From: Nocardia altamirensis NBRC 108246
GTDB lineage: Bacteria > Actinomycetota > Actinomycetes > Mycobacteriales > Mycobacteriaceae
DNA: 64,000 bases
Direction of reading: 5' to 3'
Assembly: GCF_001612685.1 (NCBI RefSeq)
Contig: NZ_BDAY01000034.1
Span: 1-64,000 of the forward strand
Each line of letters begins with the position of its first letter. Within the stretch, counting starts at the first letter, position 1. This document shows positions 27,586-34,599 of this stretch, piece after piece. A program made the position numbers and the translations under genes. The notes beneath the pieces were generated by a model, which ran no database searches, was not told the origin of the DNA, and saw only the letters and a list, made by a program, of their open reading frames with translations.

Positions 27586-28707
27586 TCACCGCGTGCCGGA
27601 GCTCGCGTCGCTGCCGACCCGCGCGCCTGCGACGGTGCCGGTCCCGGAGATGGTGCCGCTGCCGATCACCTGATCGCCCAAGGCATCCTGGCGGTACAGC
27701 ACGACCGCCTGGCCGCGCGCCACCCCGGTGAGCGGCTCGTGCAACCGGACGGAAAGCCCGGCGCCGACAGCCTCGGCGGTGGCCGAGGCGAGACCGCCGT
27801 GCGCGCGCACCTGCACCACGCACTCGATCGGCCCGTCCGGCGTGACGCCGGAGGTCCAGATCGCGCGCTCCGCCTCGACGGTCCACACCTGCAGGTCTTC
27901 GGCCGAGCCGACGCGAACGGTGCCGGAATCGGGATCGATCCCGGTGACGTAGCGCGGCTTGCCGTCGGCGGCAGGACCAGGCAGCCCGAGTCCCTTGCGC
28001 TGGCCGATCGTGAATCCGTGCACGCCTTCGTGTTCGGCGAGCTTGGTGCCGTCGGCATCGACAACGGCGCCGGGCCTGATGCCGATCTTCGCGCCGAGGA
28101 AGGCGCGGGTGTCGCCGGACGGAATGAAGCAGATGTCGTGGCTGTCCGGCTTGTTCGCGACCGCGAGCCCGCGCTCGGCGGCTTCCTCGCGAATCTGCGG
28201 CTTCGGCGTATCACCGACCGGGAACATGGCGCGCGACAACTGCTCTGCGTTCAACACCGCGAGCACATACGACTGGTCCTTGTCGGCGTCGACGGCACGG
28301 CGCAGCACGCCGTCCTCGAGCCGCGCGTAGTGGCCGGTGACCACGGCATCGAAGCCGAGGGCAACCGCACGGTCGGCGAGCGCGGAGAACTTGATCTTCT
28401 CGTTGCACCGCAGGCACGGGTTCGGCGTCTCGCCCGCCGCGTAGGCCGCGACGAAATCGTCGATCACGTCTTCCTTGAAGCGGTCGGCGAAATCCCAGAC
28501 GTAGAACGGGATTCCGAGCACATCCGCGGCCCGTCGCGCGTCCCCCGCGTCCTCCTTCGAGCAGCAACCGCGCGACCCCGTGCGCAGGGTGCCCGGCGAC
28601 GCGGACAGCGCAAGATGCACGCCGACCACCTCGTGACCAGCGTCGACAGCACGCGCCGCCGCCACAGCCGAATCGACACCACCGCTCATCGCGGCAAGTA
28701 CTCGCAT
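27586..28707 (-). CDS. mnmA: tRNA-uridine 2-sulfurtransferase
   Basis: MnmA thiolates U34 of tRNA Lys, Glu and Gln; 373 residues. The N-type PP-loop is SGGVDS (8-13), the sulfur-relay cysteine pair is in NPCLRCNEKIKF (about 105) and DICFIPSGD (about 200), and the C-terminal beta domain follows. The cysteine desulfurase upstream supplies sulfur, and the two reading frames overlap as TGATG at 28707. A slightly divergent C-terminal tail of about 20 residues is normal for actinobacteria. Confidence 0.96.
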   Translation of the reverse strand: MRVLAAMSGGVDSAVAAARAVDAGHEVVGVHLALSASPGTLRTGSRGCCSKEDAGDARRAADVLGIPFYVWDFADRFKEDVIDDFVAAYAAGETPNPCLRCNEKIKFSALADRAVALGFDAVVTGHYARLEDGVLRRAVDADKDQSYVLAVLNAEQLSRAMFPVGDTPKPQIREEAAERGLAVANKPDSHDICFIPSGDTRAFLGAKIGIRPGAVVDADGTKLAEHEGVHGFTIGQRKGLGLPGPAADGKPRYVTGIDPDSGTVRVGSAEDLQVWTVEAERAIWTSGVTPDGPIECVVQVRAHGGLASATAEAVGAGLSVRLHEPLTGVARGQAVVLYRQDALGDQVIGSGTISGTGTVAGARVGSDASSGTR

Positions 28708-29942
28708 CACACACCTCCCTTCGCGCCGGCCAGACCCGCGGCCATGGCCCGCTCCACCACCTGGGGCAACACCATCAGCAACGCGTCGACATCGGCGCGG
28801 GTCGAGGTGTGCCCCAAGGAAAATCGCAACGATCCGCGCGCCTGCCACGGCTCGACACCCATTGCGATGAGTACATGGCTCGGCGAGGCGACGCCTGCGG
28901 TGCAGGCCGACCCCGTCGAGCATTCGATCCCCGCCGCGTCCAGCAGCATCAGCAGCGAATCGCCTTCGCAGCCGGGGAAAGTGAAGTGCGCGATGCCGGG
29001 CAGTCGCCGGTCGCCTGGCGCCCCGTTGAGCACGACCTCGGGCACGATCTCCCGGATGCCGTCGATCAACGCGTCCCGCAACGCGGTCAATTCCGCAGTG
29101 CGGACCGGCAATTCGGCCGCGGTCTGCCGCAGCGCGGCGGCAAGTCCGACCGCCGCCGCCGTATCCGAGGTGCCCGAGCGCAGGTCGCGCTCGTGCCCGC
29201 CGCCGTGCAGCAGCGGCACGCACGGCACCTGCCTGCCGAGCAGCAGCACGCCGATACCGTGCGGTCCACCGACCTTGTGCCCGGCGAAGCTGGCCGCGGA
29301 CAATCCGCTCGCGGCGAAGTCGATCGGCAACTGCGCGGCGGCCTGCACCGCGTCGCTGTGCATCGGCACCCCGAATTCCCGTGCCACGGCGGCCAATTCA
29401 CCGATCGGCTGAATCGTGCCGACCTCATTGTTCGCCCACATGATGGTGACGAGCGCGACGTCGTCGGGGTTCGCGGCCAGCTCAGCGCGCAGCGTGCGCG
29501 GCGAGACAACGCCCTGCGCGTCCACCGGCAGCCAGGTCACCCGCGCGCCCTCGTGCCGCTCCAGCCATTCGACGGCGTCGATCACCGCGTGGTGCTCGAC
29601 CGAGCTGGCAATGATCCTGGTCCGGCGCGGCTCGGCGTCGCGGCGCGCCCAGTAGATCCCCTTGACCGCCAGGTTGTCGCTTTCGGTGCCGCCGGAGGTG
29701 AAGATGACCTCGGAGGGCCTTGCGCCCAGATCGGCGGCGATCGACTCGCGCGCCTCCTCGAGCGTCCGGCGCGCGGCGCGCCCCGACCCGTGCAGCGACG
29801 ACGCGTTCCCGGTCTGCCGCAGGGCAGCCGTCATCGCCTCGACCGCGGCAGCAAACATCGGTGTGGTGGCCGCATGATCGAGGTAGACCGTCTGGGCCGC
29901 TACACCGTGGACCGGACCCGAAAAACCCGCCTTCATGACCAA
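28707..29942 (-). CDS. Cysteine desulfurase (IscS/NifS family)
   Basis: PLP enzyme of 411 residues that takes sulfur from cysteine. PLP Lys223 is in FAGHKVGGPHG, PLP contacts lie in TSGGTESDN and SSVEHHAV, and the active Cys is in STGSACTAG (about 346). It is probably the sulfur donor for MnmA, given the overlapping frames; it corresponds to M. tuberculosis Rv3025c. Upstream of it the conserved core is interrupted by the accessory island that starts at about 30.05 kb. Confidence 0.96.
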   Translation of the reverse strand: MVMKAGFSGPVHGVAAQTVYLDHAATTPMFAAAVEAMTAALRQTGNASSLHGSGRAARRTLEEARESIAADLGARPSEVIFTSGGTESDNLAVKGIYWARRDAEPRRTRIIASSVEHHAVIDAVEWLERHEGARVTWLPVDAQGVVSPRTLRAELAANPDDVALVTIMWANNEVGTIQPIGELAAVAREFGVPMHSDAVQAAAQLPIDFAASGLSAASFAGHKVGGPHGIGVLLLGRQVPCVPLLHGGGHERDLRSGTSDTAAAVGLAAALRQTAAELPVRTAELTALRDALIDGIREIVPEVVLNGAPGDRRLPGIAHFTFPGCEGDSLLMLLDAAGIECSTGSACTAGVASPSHVLIAMGVEPWQARGSLRFSLGHTSTRADVDALLMVLPQVVERAMAAGLAGAKGGV

Positions 29943-30049
29943 TAAAGGATAGCGGGACCCGGTTCCCCATTATTCCCGGCCGATCTTGACAGCCCGCCGA
30001 CACGCCGAAGTGTCCGTTTTGCCCGGCCGACGGGCCGAGCAAGTAGTCG

Positions 30050-30169
30050 CCTATGCCGCCGCGGTCGGCCTGGTCCCGTCCATCGCTCGGTCCAACGTGA
30101 GCGCGGCATCGATGAGGGCGAGATGGCTGTCGGTGACCAGCTCCTCCGTAATCGCGGCCAGCGTGGACA
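30050..30169 (-). pseudogene. Internally deleted remnant of the GH15 gene 3' end
   Basis: On the minus strand it reads LALIDAALTLDRAMDGTRP and ends in AAA-stop, like the end of the intact GH15 gene at 34600. A 44-bp block (30079-30122) is identical to 34640-34683. A second 44-bp block (30126-30169) matches 34918-34961 with 3 changes, so 234 bp in between (78 codons) are missing, and 12 bp (4 codons) near the stop are also lost; the frame is kept. It is a decayed second copy of the GH15 tail at the island's left edge. Confidence 0.85.
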
Positions 30170-30345
30170 TCAACTTGCCCGCTGGAACCACGGGTTATCC
30201 GTGTGGCGTCGGCTGGGGGATCCAGACCTGTGGTGTGGTGTTGTGTCGCAGACAGCACCCGGATCCGTTGGACCGTGTGAGCATCCATAGCGATGGATAT
30301 GGCTCACCCGTCCCCTGCCACCGTGGACAGCCCGGCCCCGCACCG

Positions 30346-30624
30346 TCACCCCACCTCTGCGAGAGTCGTCAACAGCCTGTCGTGCGTGGGGACCTTCTTG
30401 TCACCGACGCGTCGCGAGGGCTTGTACTGGGTCTTCGGCCGATAGGTGCATTTGCTCACATCCAGGTCTTCGATGTCCGCGCCGAGGGCTTCGCTGATGC
30501 GCAGTCCGACCCCGACCCCAAGCGCCACGAGGATGCGGGTCTCGGCAGGCATCGTGTGGAAGAAAGTCCAGAACTCCATCAAGGGCAAGTTGGTACGGAC
30601 GGTGTCGGTGTTCCGTGCCAGCAT
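30346..30624 (-). pseudogene. Tyrosine recombinase (phage integrase) fragment
   Basis: 92 residues with RILVALGVGVGLRISEALGADIEDLDV, the first catalytic-box Arg region of tyrosine recombinases (typically GLRISELLxLxWxDID). The sequence stops before the HxxR and Tyr boxes, and the N-terminal arm-binding part is absent. It is a broken integrase at the left side of the island, in keeping with mobile-element origin. Confidence 0.75.
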
Positions 30625-30630
30625 CCCCGT

Positions 30631-31056
30631 ATGTCACTGAAGTTCTTCAATGAGTTGTCCGGGACATTAGCCATCGAGCTGACGGAACCGACCGAAAGTA
30701 TCGCGGCGAAGCTGGCTAATCAGCGCGCGACGGCAACCGCAACGATCAGGGAAGTCTCGTTTGCGCTGGAAGTGTTCGAGGATAAGCACTTTCGCGACTT
30801 GACCGTCGACGAGTTCGACCGCATCGTCCTGGAGTTGCCTGTGCTGACCTTGCGTGGATTCGGCGATCCCGTTGAACATCGAGCGCCCAACGGAACGTGC
30901 TTCACGGTGCGTGACCTTGCCTCAGCCATCGCCGAGACGGAAAGGAACACTCGCCAGCAATCGCAATGGTACGGCGGCGTCGACGTGCATCACATCTACT
31001 TCGAGGGCATCCTCGAGGCAGACGACGGAGTTTGGGAGATCCATTGGGGGTCGTGA
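30631..31056 (+). CDS. Hypothetical protein of the island
   Basis: A 141-residue soluble, mostly acidic protein with a regular alpha/beta pattern, ending in WYGGVDVHHIYFEGI and WEIHWGS. I recognise no family. No good ribosome site precedes the ATG at 30631, and an upstream start is possible; it starts 7 bp past the divergent integrase fragment start. Its codon use is less GC-biased than that of the core genes, consistent with acquisition. Confidence 0.6.
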   Translation: MSLKFFNELSGTLAIELTEPTESIAAKLANQRATATATIREVSFALEVFEDKHFRDLTVDEFDRIVLELPVLTLRGFGDPVEHRAPNGTCFTVRDLASAIAETERNTRQQSQWYGGVDVHHIYFEGILEADDGVWEIHWGS

Positions 31057-31204
31057 ACGTCCGGTACTACCGCTGGGCGCGTGTTGTTCGGCCCTCCAAA
31101 TCTGTTGGTCGACAAGGCTTCTCAATGCGCGCTTATGGCCGAGTACCGGACTGGCAAGGTCAAGCCGAAGTATTCGAACGAAACGTCCTCAATCGCCTGG
31201 GAGG

Positions 31205-32022
31205 TCAGGCCGACGGCTGGGGGTCGATCGTCAGTGTCACGTACAGCGGTGCGTCAATCGTGTCCGTTGGCGCGCCTGGGGTGATGTCGCCGAGGTCGAT
31301 CGATTCTTGCCCGGGGTTGTTGACGATGCTGACCTGACCAGCCTGCCCGTGTACTACTCCGGACAGTTCGGTCGGTTTGCCCAGCAGTGTGAGCCGTGAA
31401 TCCGACAGATCGACCGTCAGTCGATCGCCACGTCCGGGCACCACCGGCCCGAACATGGCCGCCGGCCCGATGAGATTAACTGTCCGGGAGGCCCGCTCGA
31501 GTCCGTCACGATACGCAGTGAGGTCCTCGGCCGATGGTTCCTCGCATGACCGGAACCGGACCCCCAACAGAGCACCGCAAATGTTTCGCACCGTGGCGCC
31601 GACTGCATGCTCCTGTTCGAGTGCGCCGATGTCCGGGAACCGTTCGACGGCAGCCATCCTCGTGTATTCCATTGTGTCGCGCATCGGGATCCAGACCCGG
31701 CCGGAAACCTGATACAGCACCGACTCCTGGTACACGGTGACGACGTCTGCCACGATCGCCGGAACCACAGAGCCCTGATTGTGCCACGACACGCCCAGCC
31801 GGAGCGGCAGCCCACGAGGGTCCCCGTACTTCGGGTCCCACCGAGCGGAGAAGCCGGTGAATCGCAGTCGTGATCCCAGTCCACGATTGGCGGCGCGGGA
31901 AACCGCCCGCCCGCCTCGTCCGGCACCGCCGTCACACCCCCGGGAAGCAAACCGCCCTCGGCCGGGACTTCTCCACAGCAGCCGTACTCCCATGACTCGA
32001 CCGAGACGTAAACCAACTCCAT
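31205..32022 (-). pseudogene. Frameshifted hypothetical gene (DUF6578-like start)
   Basis: The N-terminal part (32022 down to about 31870) reads MELVYVSVESWEYGCCGE with VDWDHDC, resembling the DUF6578 start, then loses coherence. The C-terminal part, in another frame, is well formed: RFTGFSARWDPKYGDPRG, then GVSWHNQGSVVPAIV, ending DAPLYVTLTIDPQPSA at 31205. Both frames meet near 31870-31885, where one or two bases would join them. Either the gene is broken or there is a sequencing error; a programmed frameshift is not supported by any visible slippery signal. Confidence 0.6.
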
Positions 32023-32321
32023 AGCAGCGGATTTCGCGATCATCATCGACATCGGGAGATAGACAACACGACACGACGGTCGCGGATCCCAATGCACCCC
32101 ATGCCAATCGTAGAGCGCCTCCGGTCCGAGGCTTCAGCTGCCTGCTAGGCCAGGTGGGTTCGTATAGGTTCAGCCGATGGCTCGGCGCTCGCCCATGATG
32201 CTGGATCGAGATTAGGAATCTGTCGGTCCGATTGTCAGGTACTGGTCAGGAAGGGCTTATGACCGGACGGGTCGCCTATTAGACCATTGCGTTGCTGGTG
32301 CACATCGCCGACAATCGCGTC

Positions 32322-32876
32322 GTGGCTTCTGGGGGATCTGTAGACAGGCCTAGAGGCCTGGGTCTCGATAACGTTCACTGGCACCTTGTCAGAGAGGACG
32401 CGCAGCGAGCTTCGATATCGACGCGGGCCGGCGCGGTGCTGAGCACGAACGCGCTTGTGGTCGCCGGGACAGCGTTGGCCATCTCACTGAAAGGATCGAG
32501 ACCGCTGAATCCGGCGGTGTTTGCTCCTGCCTTGTGCACTTTGCTGCTTGTCGCCGCCTCGGTGGTGTACGCGACACGGGCGTTGGTCATGCTGAGACAG
32601 ACGGAGGTCGGGTTCGTCGAGCCACGTAGCGGGGCTTCGATGTTCTACAACCTGTCGGGCATAAGCCGACACTGGCCAACCTTCGAGGACTTCAGAGCAG
32701 CAGCCATGAATCAATCGCCTGAGCAGCAGCTTCGAGGAGCCCTCGATGAGCTGTGGCGCGTCTCCCATCTGCATCTCTACCGCTACCTCAAGCTCCGTAG
32801 AGCTGCATGGCTCCTTCTAGCGTCGATGGGCCTGCTGGTGGTCACGGTTGTCCTGGCTGCATCCATGGACTCGTAG
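32322..32876 (+). CDS. Three-helix membrane protein (SLATT/Pycsar-effector-like layout)
   Basis: About 184 residues from the GTG at 32322; a TTG at 32292 would add ten. Layout: a soluble start ending in EDAQRASISTRAGAVLS, two membrane helices (about 40-60 and 70-95), a long helical linker of about 60 residues, and one C-terminal membrane helix (AAWLLLASMGLLVVTVVL). This resembles SLATT or PycTM effectors that damage the membrane on a cyclic nucleotide signal, but the similarity is weak and no cyclase is nearby. Its 3' end overlaps the convergent small gene by 94 bp. Confidence 0.7.
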   Translation: MASGGSVDRPRGLGLDNVHWHLVREDAQRASISTRAGAVLSTNALVVAGTALAISLKGSRPLNPAVFAPALCTLLLVAASVVYATRALVMLRQTEVGFVEPRSGASMFYNLSGISRHWPTFEDFRAAAMNQSPEQQLRGALDELWRVSHLHLYRYLKLRRAAWLLLASMGLLVVTVVLAASMDS

Positions 32877-33031
32877 TCCTGCGCCGCAACGAAGTGGTCC
32901 AGGATCGCCAGGAAAGCCAGCGGATCGTGGTCCATGTCGATGTGTTCGGCGCTCAGCGCCTCTTGCATGGACTGCAGATGCTCGCGCCGACCGCGCTCCC
33001 AGACCGCGATCTTCTCTGTCTTCTCCGACAT
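32783..33031 (-). CDS. Small protein encoded after the ATP-grasp gene
   Basis: An 82-residue protein with a charged helical start (SEKTEKIAVWERGRREH), a central acidic segment EHIDMDHDPLAFLAILDHF, and a basic C-terminal tail. I recognise no family. The ATG follows GGGG at about 8 nt. It lies 115 bp downstream of the ATP-grasp gene on the same strand and could be its partner or substrate. Its end overlaps the opposite-strand membrane protein gene by 94 bp. Confidence 0.6.
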   Translation of the reverse strand: MSEKTEKIAVWERGRREHLQSMQEALSAEHIDMDHDPLAFLAILDHFVAAQDYESMDAARTTVTTSRPIDARRSHAALRSLR

Positions 33032-33146
33032 CGAATTCCCCCAACCCATCCGCGCCCACCGCGCGACTGCCGGGTCGACTTTACGTCGGCCGCCTTTGAT
33101 CGTCCGAGGTTCCGCTCTGCCTCGTTCGCTCAGCGTGATCCGCGGA

Positions 33147-33902
33147 CTAGAACGCTGCTGAGTTGAGTAGTTCGCTCCACCGATCCATGACCAACGCCGT
33201 GTACGGCTCCGAGGGAATCTCGTACGCGCCGATTGCATAGCCGTCGTTGGCTTCGACCAACGCGGTCCGGCCGTCGGCCAGCACCCCGAAATCGATTGCG
33301 TACCCGCAAGGCGCAGTCCCAGACTTGTGGTAGACGGCCACAGCCGCTTCCACAACCTGCATGTCGAGCACGACGGATGCATCACCGTCGTATCGGTCTA
33401 CGAACACGATCTGCCCGTTGTTGACATACACGCGGTACTCGGTGACCCATTTCACCACCTGCGAGCACCAAACTCGCTGGCGCCGACTGACATTACCCAG
33501 AACTGCGACGTCCCGCTCGGAATAGAAGACAGCACCGGTGAAGCCTTTACGCCGATCCGCCGGCTTGACGAATGTCGGTGGCAGAGAGCTGTTCTCGAAG
33601 CTGCGTTCAACCTCGCCCAGTGTCGCGGTCCATACCTTGCGATGCAGGAACTCCCGCAAACTCGCCGGATAGTCATCGGGTTCGGGTATCGGTATTCCGA
33701 GCTGGCGCATCACACCGTGCATCGCGTCCATATCACCAGCGATGAAGGTGTCCGGCCCCAACCGCAGTTGCCTGCGATGCACGCGCTTGATCGTGTAGTA
33801 CCGCACCGGGATTCCGCGCTGGTCCAAGCCTTGCTTCAGCAATACTTCCTCGCGCCGCATCGGGCCGCTGCCAGCGTATTGGAGGAAGGCGGTCGTAATC
33901 AT
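33147..33902 (-). CDS. ATP-grasp domain protein (R2K-like)
   Basis: A 251-residue ligase-type protein. Expected ATP-grasp features: FVKPADRRKGFTGAVF (ATP-binding Lys and glycine loop), EYRVYVNNGQIVFVDRY in the middle, and a C-terminal GYAIDFGVLADGRTALVEANDG carrying the acidic Mg ligands. This order suggests the R2K clade of ATP-grasp enzymes, which form amide-like bonds on peptides or proteins and occur in phage and conflict islands. There is no separate pre-ATP-grasp domain as in TgmB-type graspetide enzymes. The ATG lacks a strong ribosome site. Confidence 0.78.
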   Translation of the reverse strand: MITTAFLQYAGSGPMRREEVLLKQGLDQRGIPVRYYTIKRVHRRQLRLGPDTFIAGDMDAMHGVMRQLGIPIPEPDDYPASLREFLHRKVWTATLGEVERSFENSSLPPTFVKPADRRKGFTGAVFYSERDVAVLGNVSRRQRVWCSQVVKWVTEYRVYVNNGQIVFVDRYDGDASVVLDMQVVEAAVAVYHKSGTAPCGYAIDFGVLADGRTALVEANDGYAIGAYEIPSEPYTALVMDRWSELLNSAAF

Positions 33903-34261
33903 GATCTACACAATCACGCTGCCACCGCACCGCCGCAACCACCCTGAGCATGTTCCTCGGACTCCGTCGAGCACTCGACCATCAGCACGAGCGTGGGTTG
34001 GAACCGCTGTTGGGCAACCGATCTGGGCAGCCGGGCTTCCCACTCGAGTGGGAACCTGGCTGGCTCTTGCCTTCCGGTAGCGTGCCGGGCGCGCTGGGGA
34101 TCGTTGACGTGGGCGGCAACCTATGCGGAATGTGCCTGCTGAACAAGCGGTTTCGCGATCTCGACACCAGGCGATGCTGCCGTTTGGAATTAACTCGGGT
34201 GATCAATACCATCAGTGAACGGAGCCGGGAGTCTCCGTGACAGAGCATAGGGAGATGCGTC
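33903..34261. other. Intergenic region in the island
   Basis: About 360 bp between the ATP-grasp gene and the small peptide gene. It contains one 96-codon plus-strand frame (33950-34240) without ribosome site or recognisable domain; it is not called. Promoters for both flanking genes should be here. Confidence 0.35.
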
Positions 34262-34456
34262 ATGTGGAACTGGAGTAAATCCGTCGCAGAACGAGCGGCG
34301 GCGGCCGCGTGGACCAGCTGGCGAAACCACGAGCCGAGGCCGACCATCCTGGACCCCGAGTACTGGCAGGAGGATGACGATCGCGACAGCGACCCGCGCG
34401 ATGAGGACGGGATGTCGGCACAGATCTTCCTCGGCGGGTTCTGCCTCGTCGGCTGA
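34262..34456 (+). CDS. Small acidic peptide gene, possible RiPP precursor
   Basis: A 64-residue peptide with a GGGAG ribosome site just upstream. It starts WNWSKSVAERAAAAAW, has a very acidic middle (DPEYWQEDDDRDSDPRDEDG) and ends SAQIFLGGFCLVG. The leader-plus-acidic-segment-plus-hydrophobic-tail arrangement recalls ribosomal peptide precursors, and an ATP-grasp ligase is encoded 360 bp away in the opposite direction. No protease, transporter or known leader motif is seen. It could also be a toxin or an ordinary small protein. Confidence 0.5.
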   Translation: MWNWSKSVAERAAAAAWTSWRNHEPRPTILDPEYWQEDDDRDSDPRDEDGMSAQIFLGGFCLVG

Positions 34457-34599
34457 TTCCGGCGTGCGCCACGTCCTCCGCGTCGCGAAACCGCCCCGGT
34501 AGGCCTGCCGCACGGCCACGAGCCGGATCCGCCACACCTTCGACAACACGCGCATGCCCGATGAGGCCCGCCTGTCACAGCACCGGGGCGACGACCCGC

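Noticed and set aside
32322..33902. Reading the island as a complete Pycsar or CBASS system
   Set aside because: No nucleotidyl cyclase is present in the window; the membrane protein is only weakly similar, so it is described as an orphan.
33950..34240. A 96-codon plus-strand frame between the ATP-grasp gene and the small peptide gene
   Set aside because: No ribosome site, no recognisable domain, and composition unlike its neighbours; kept as intergenic.
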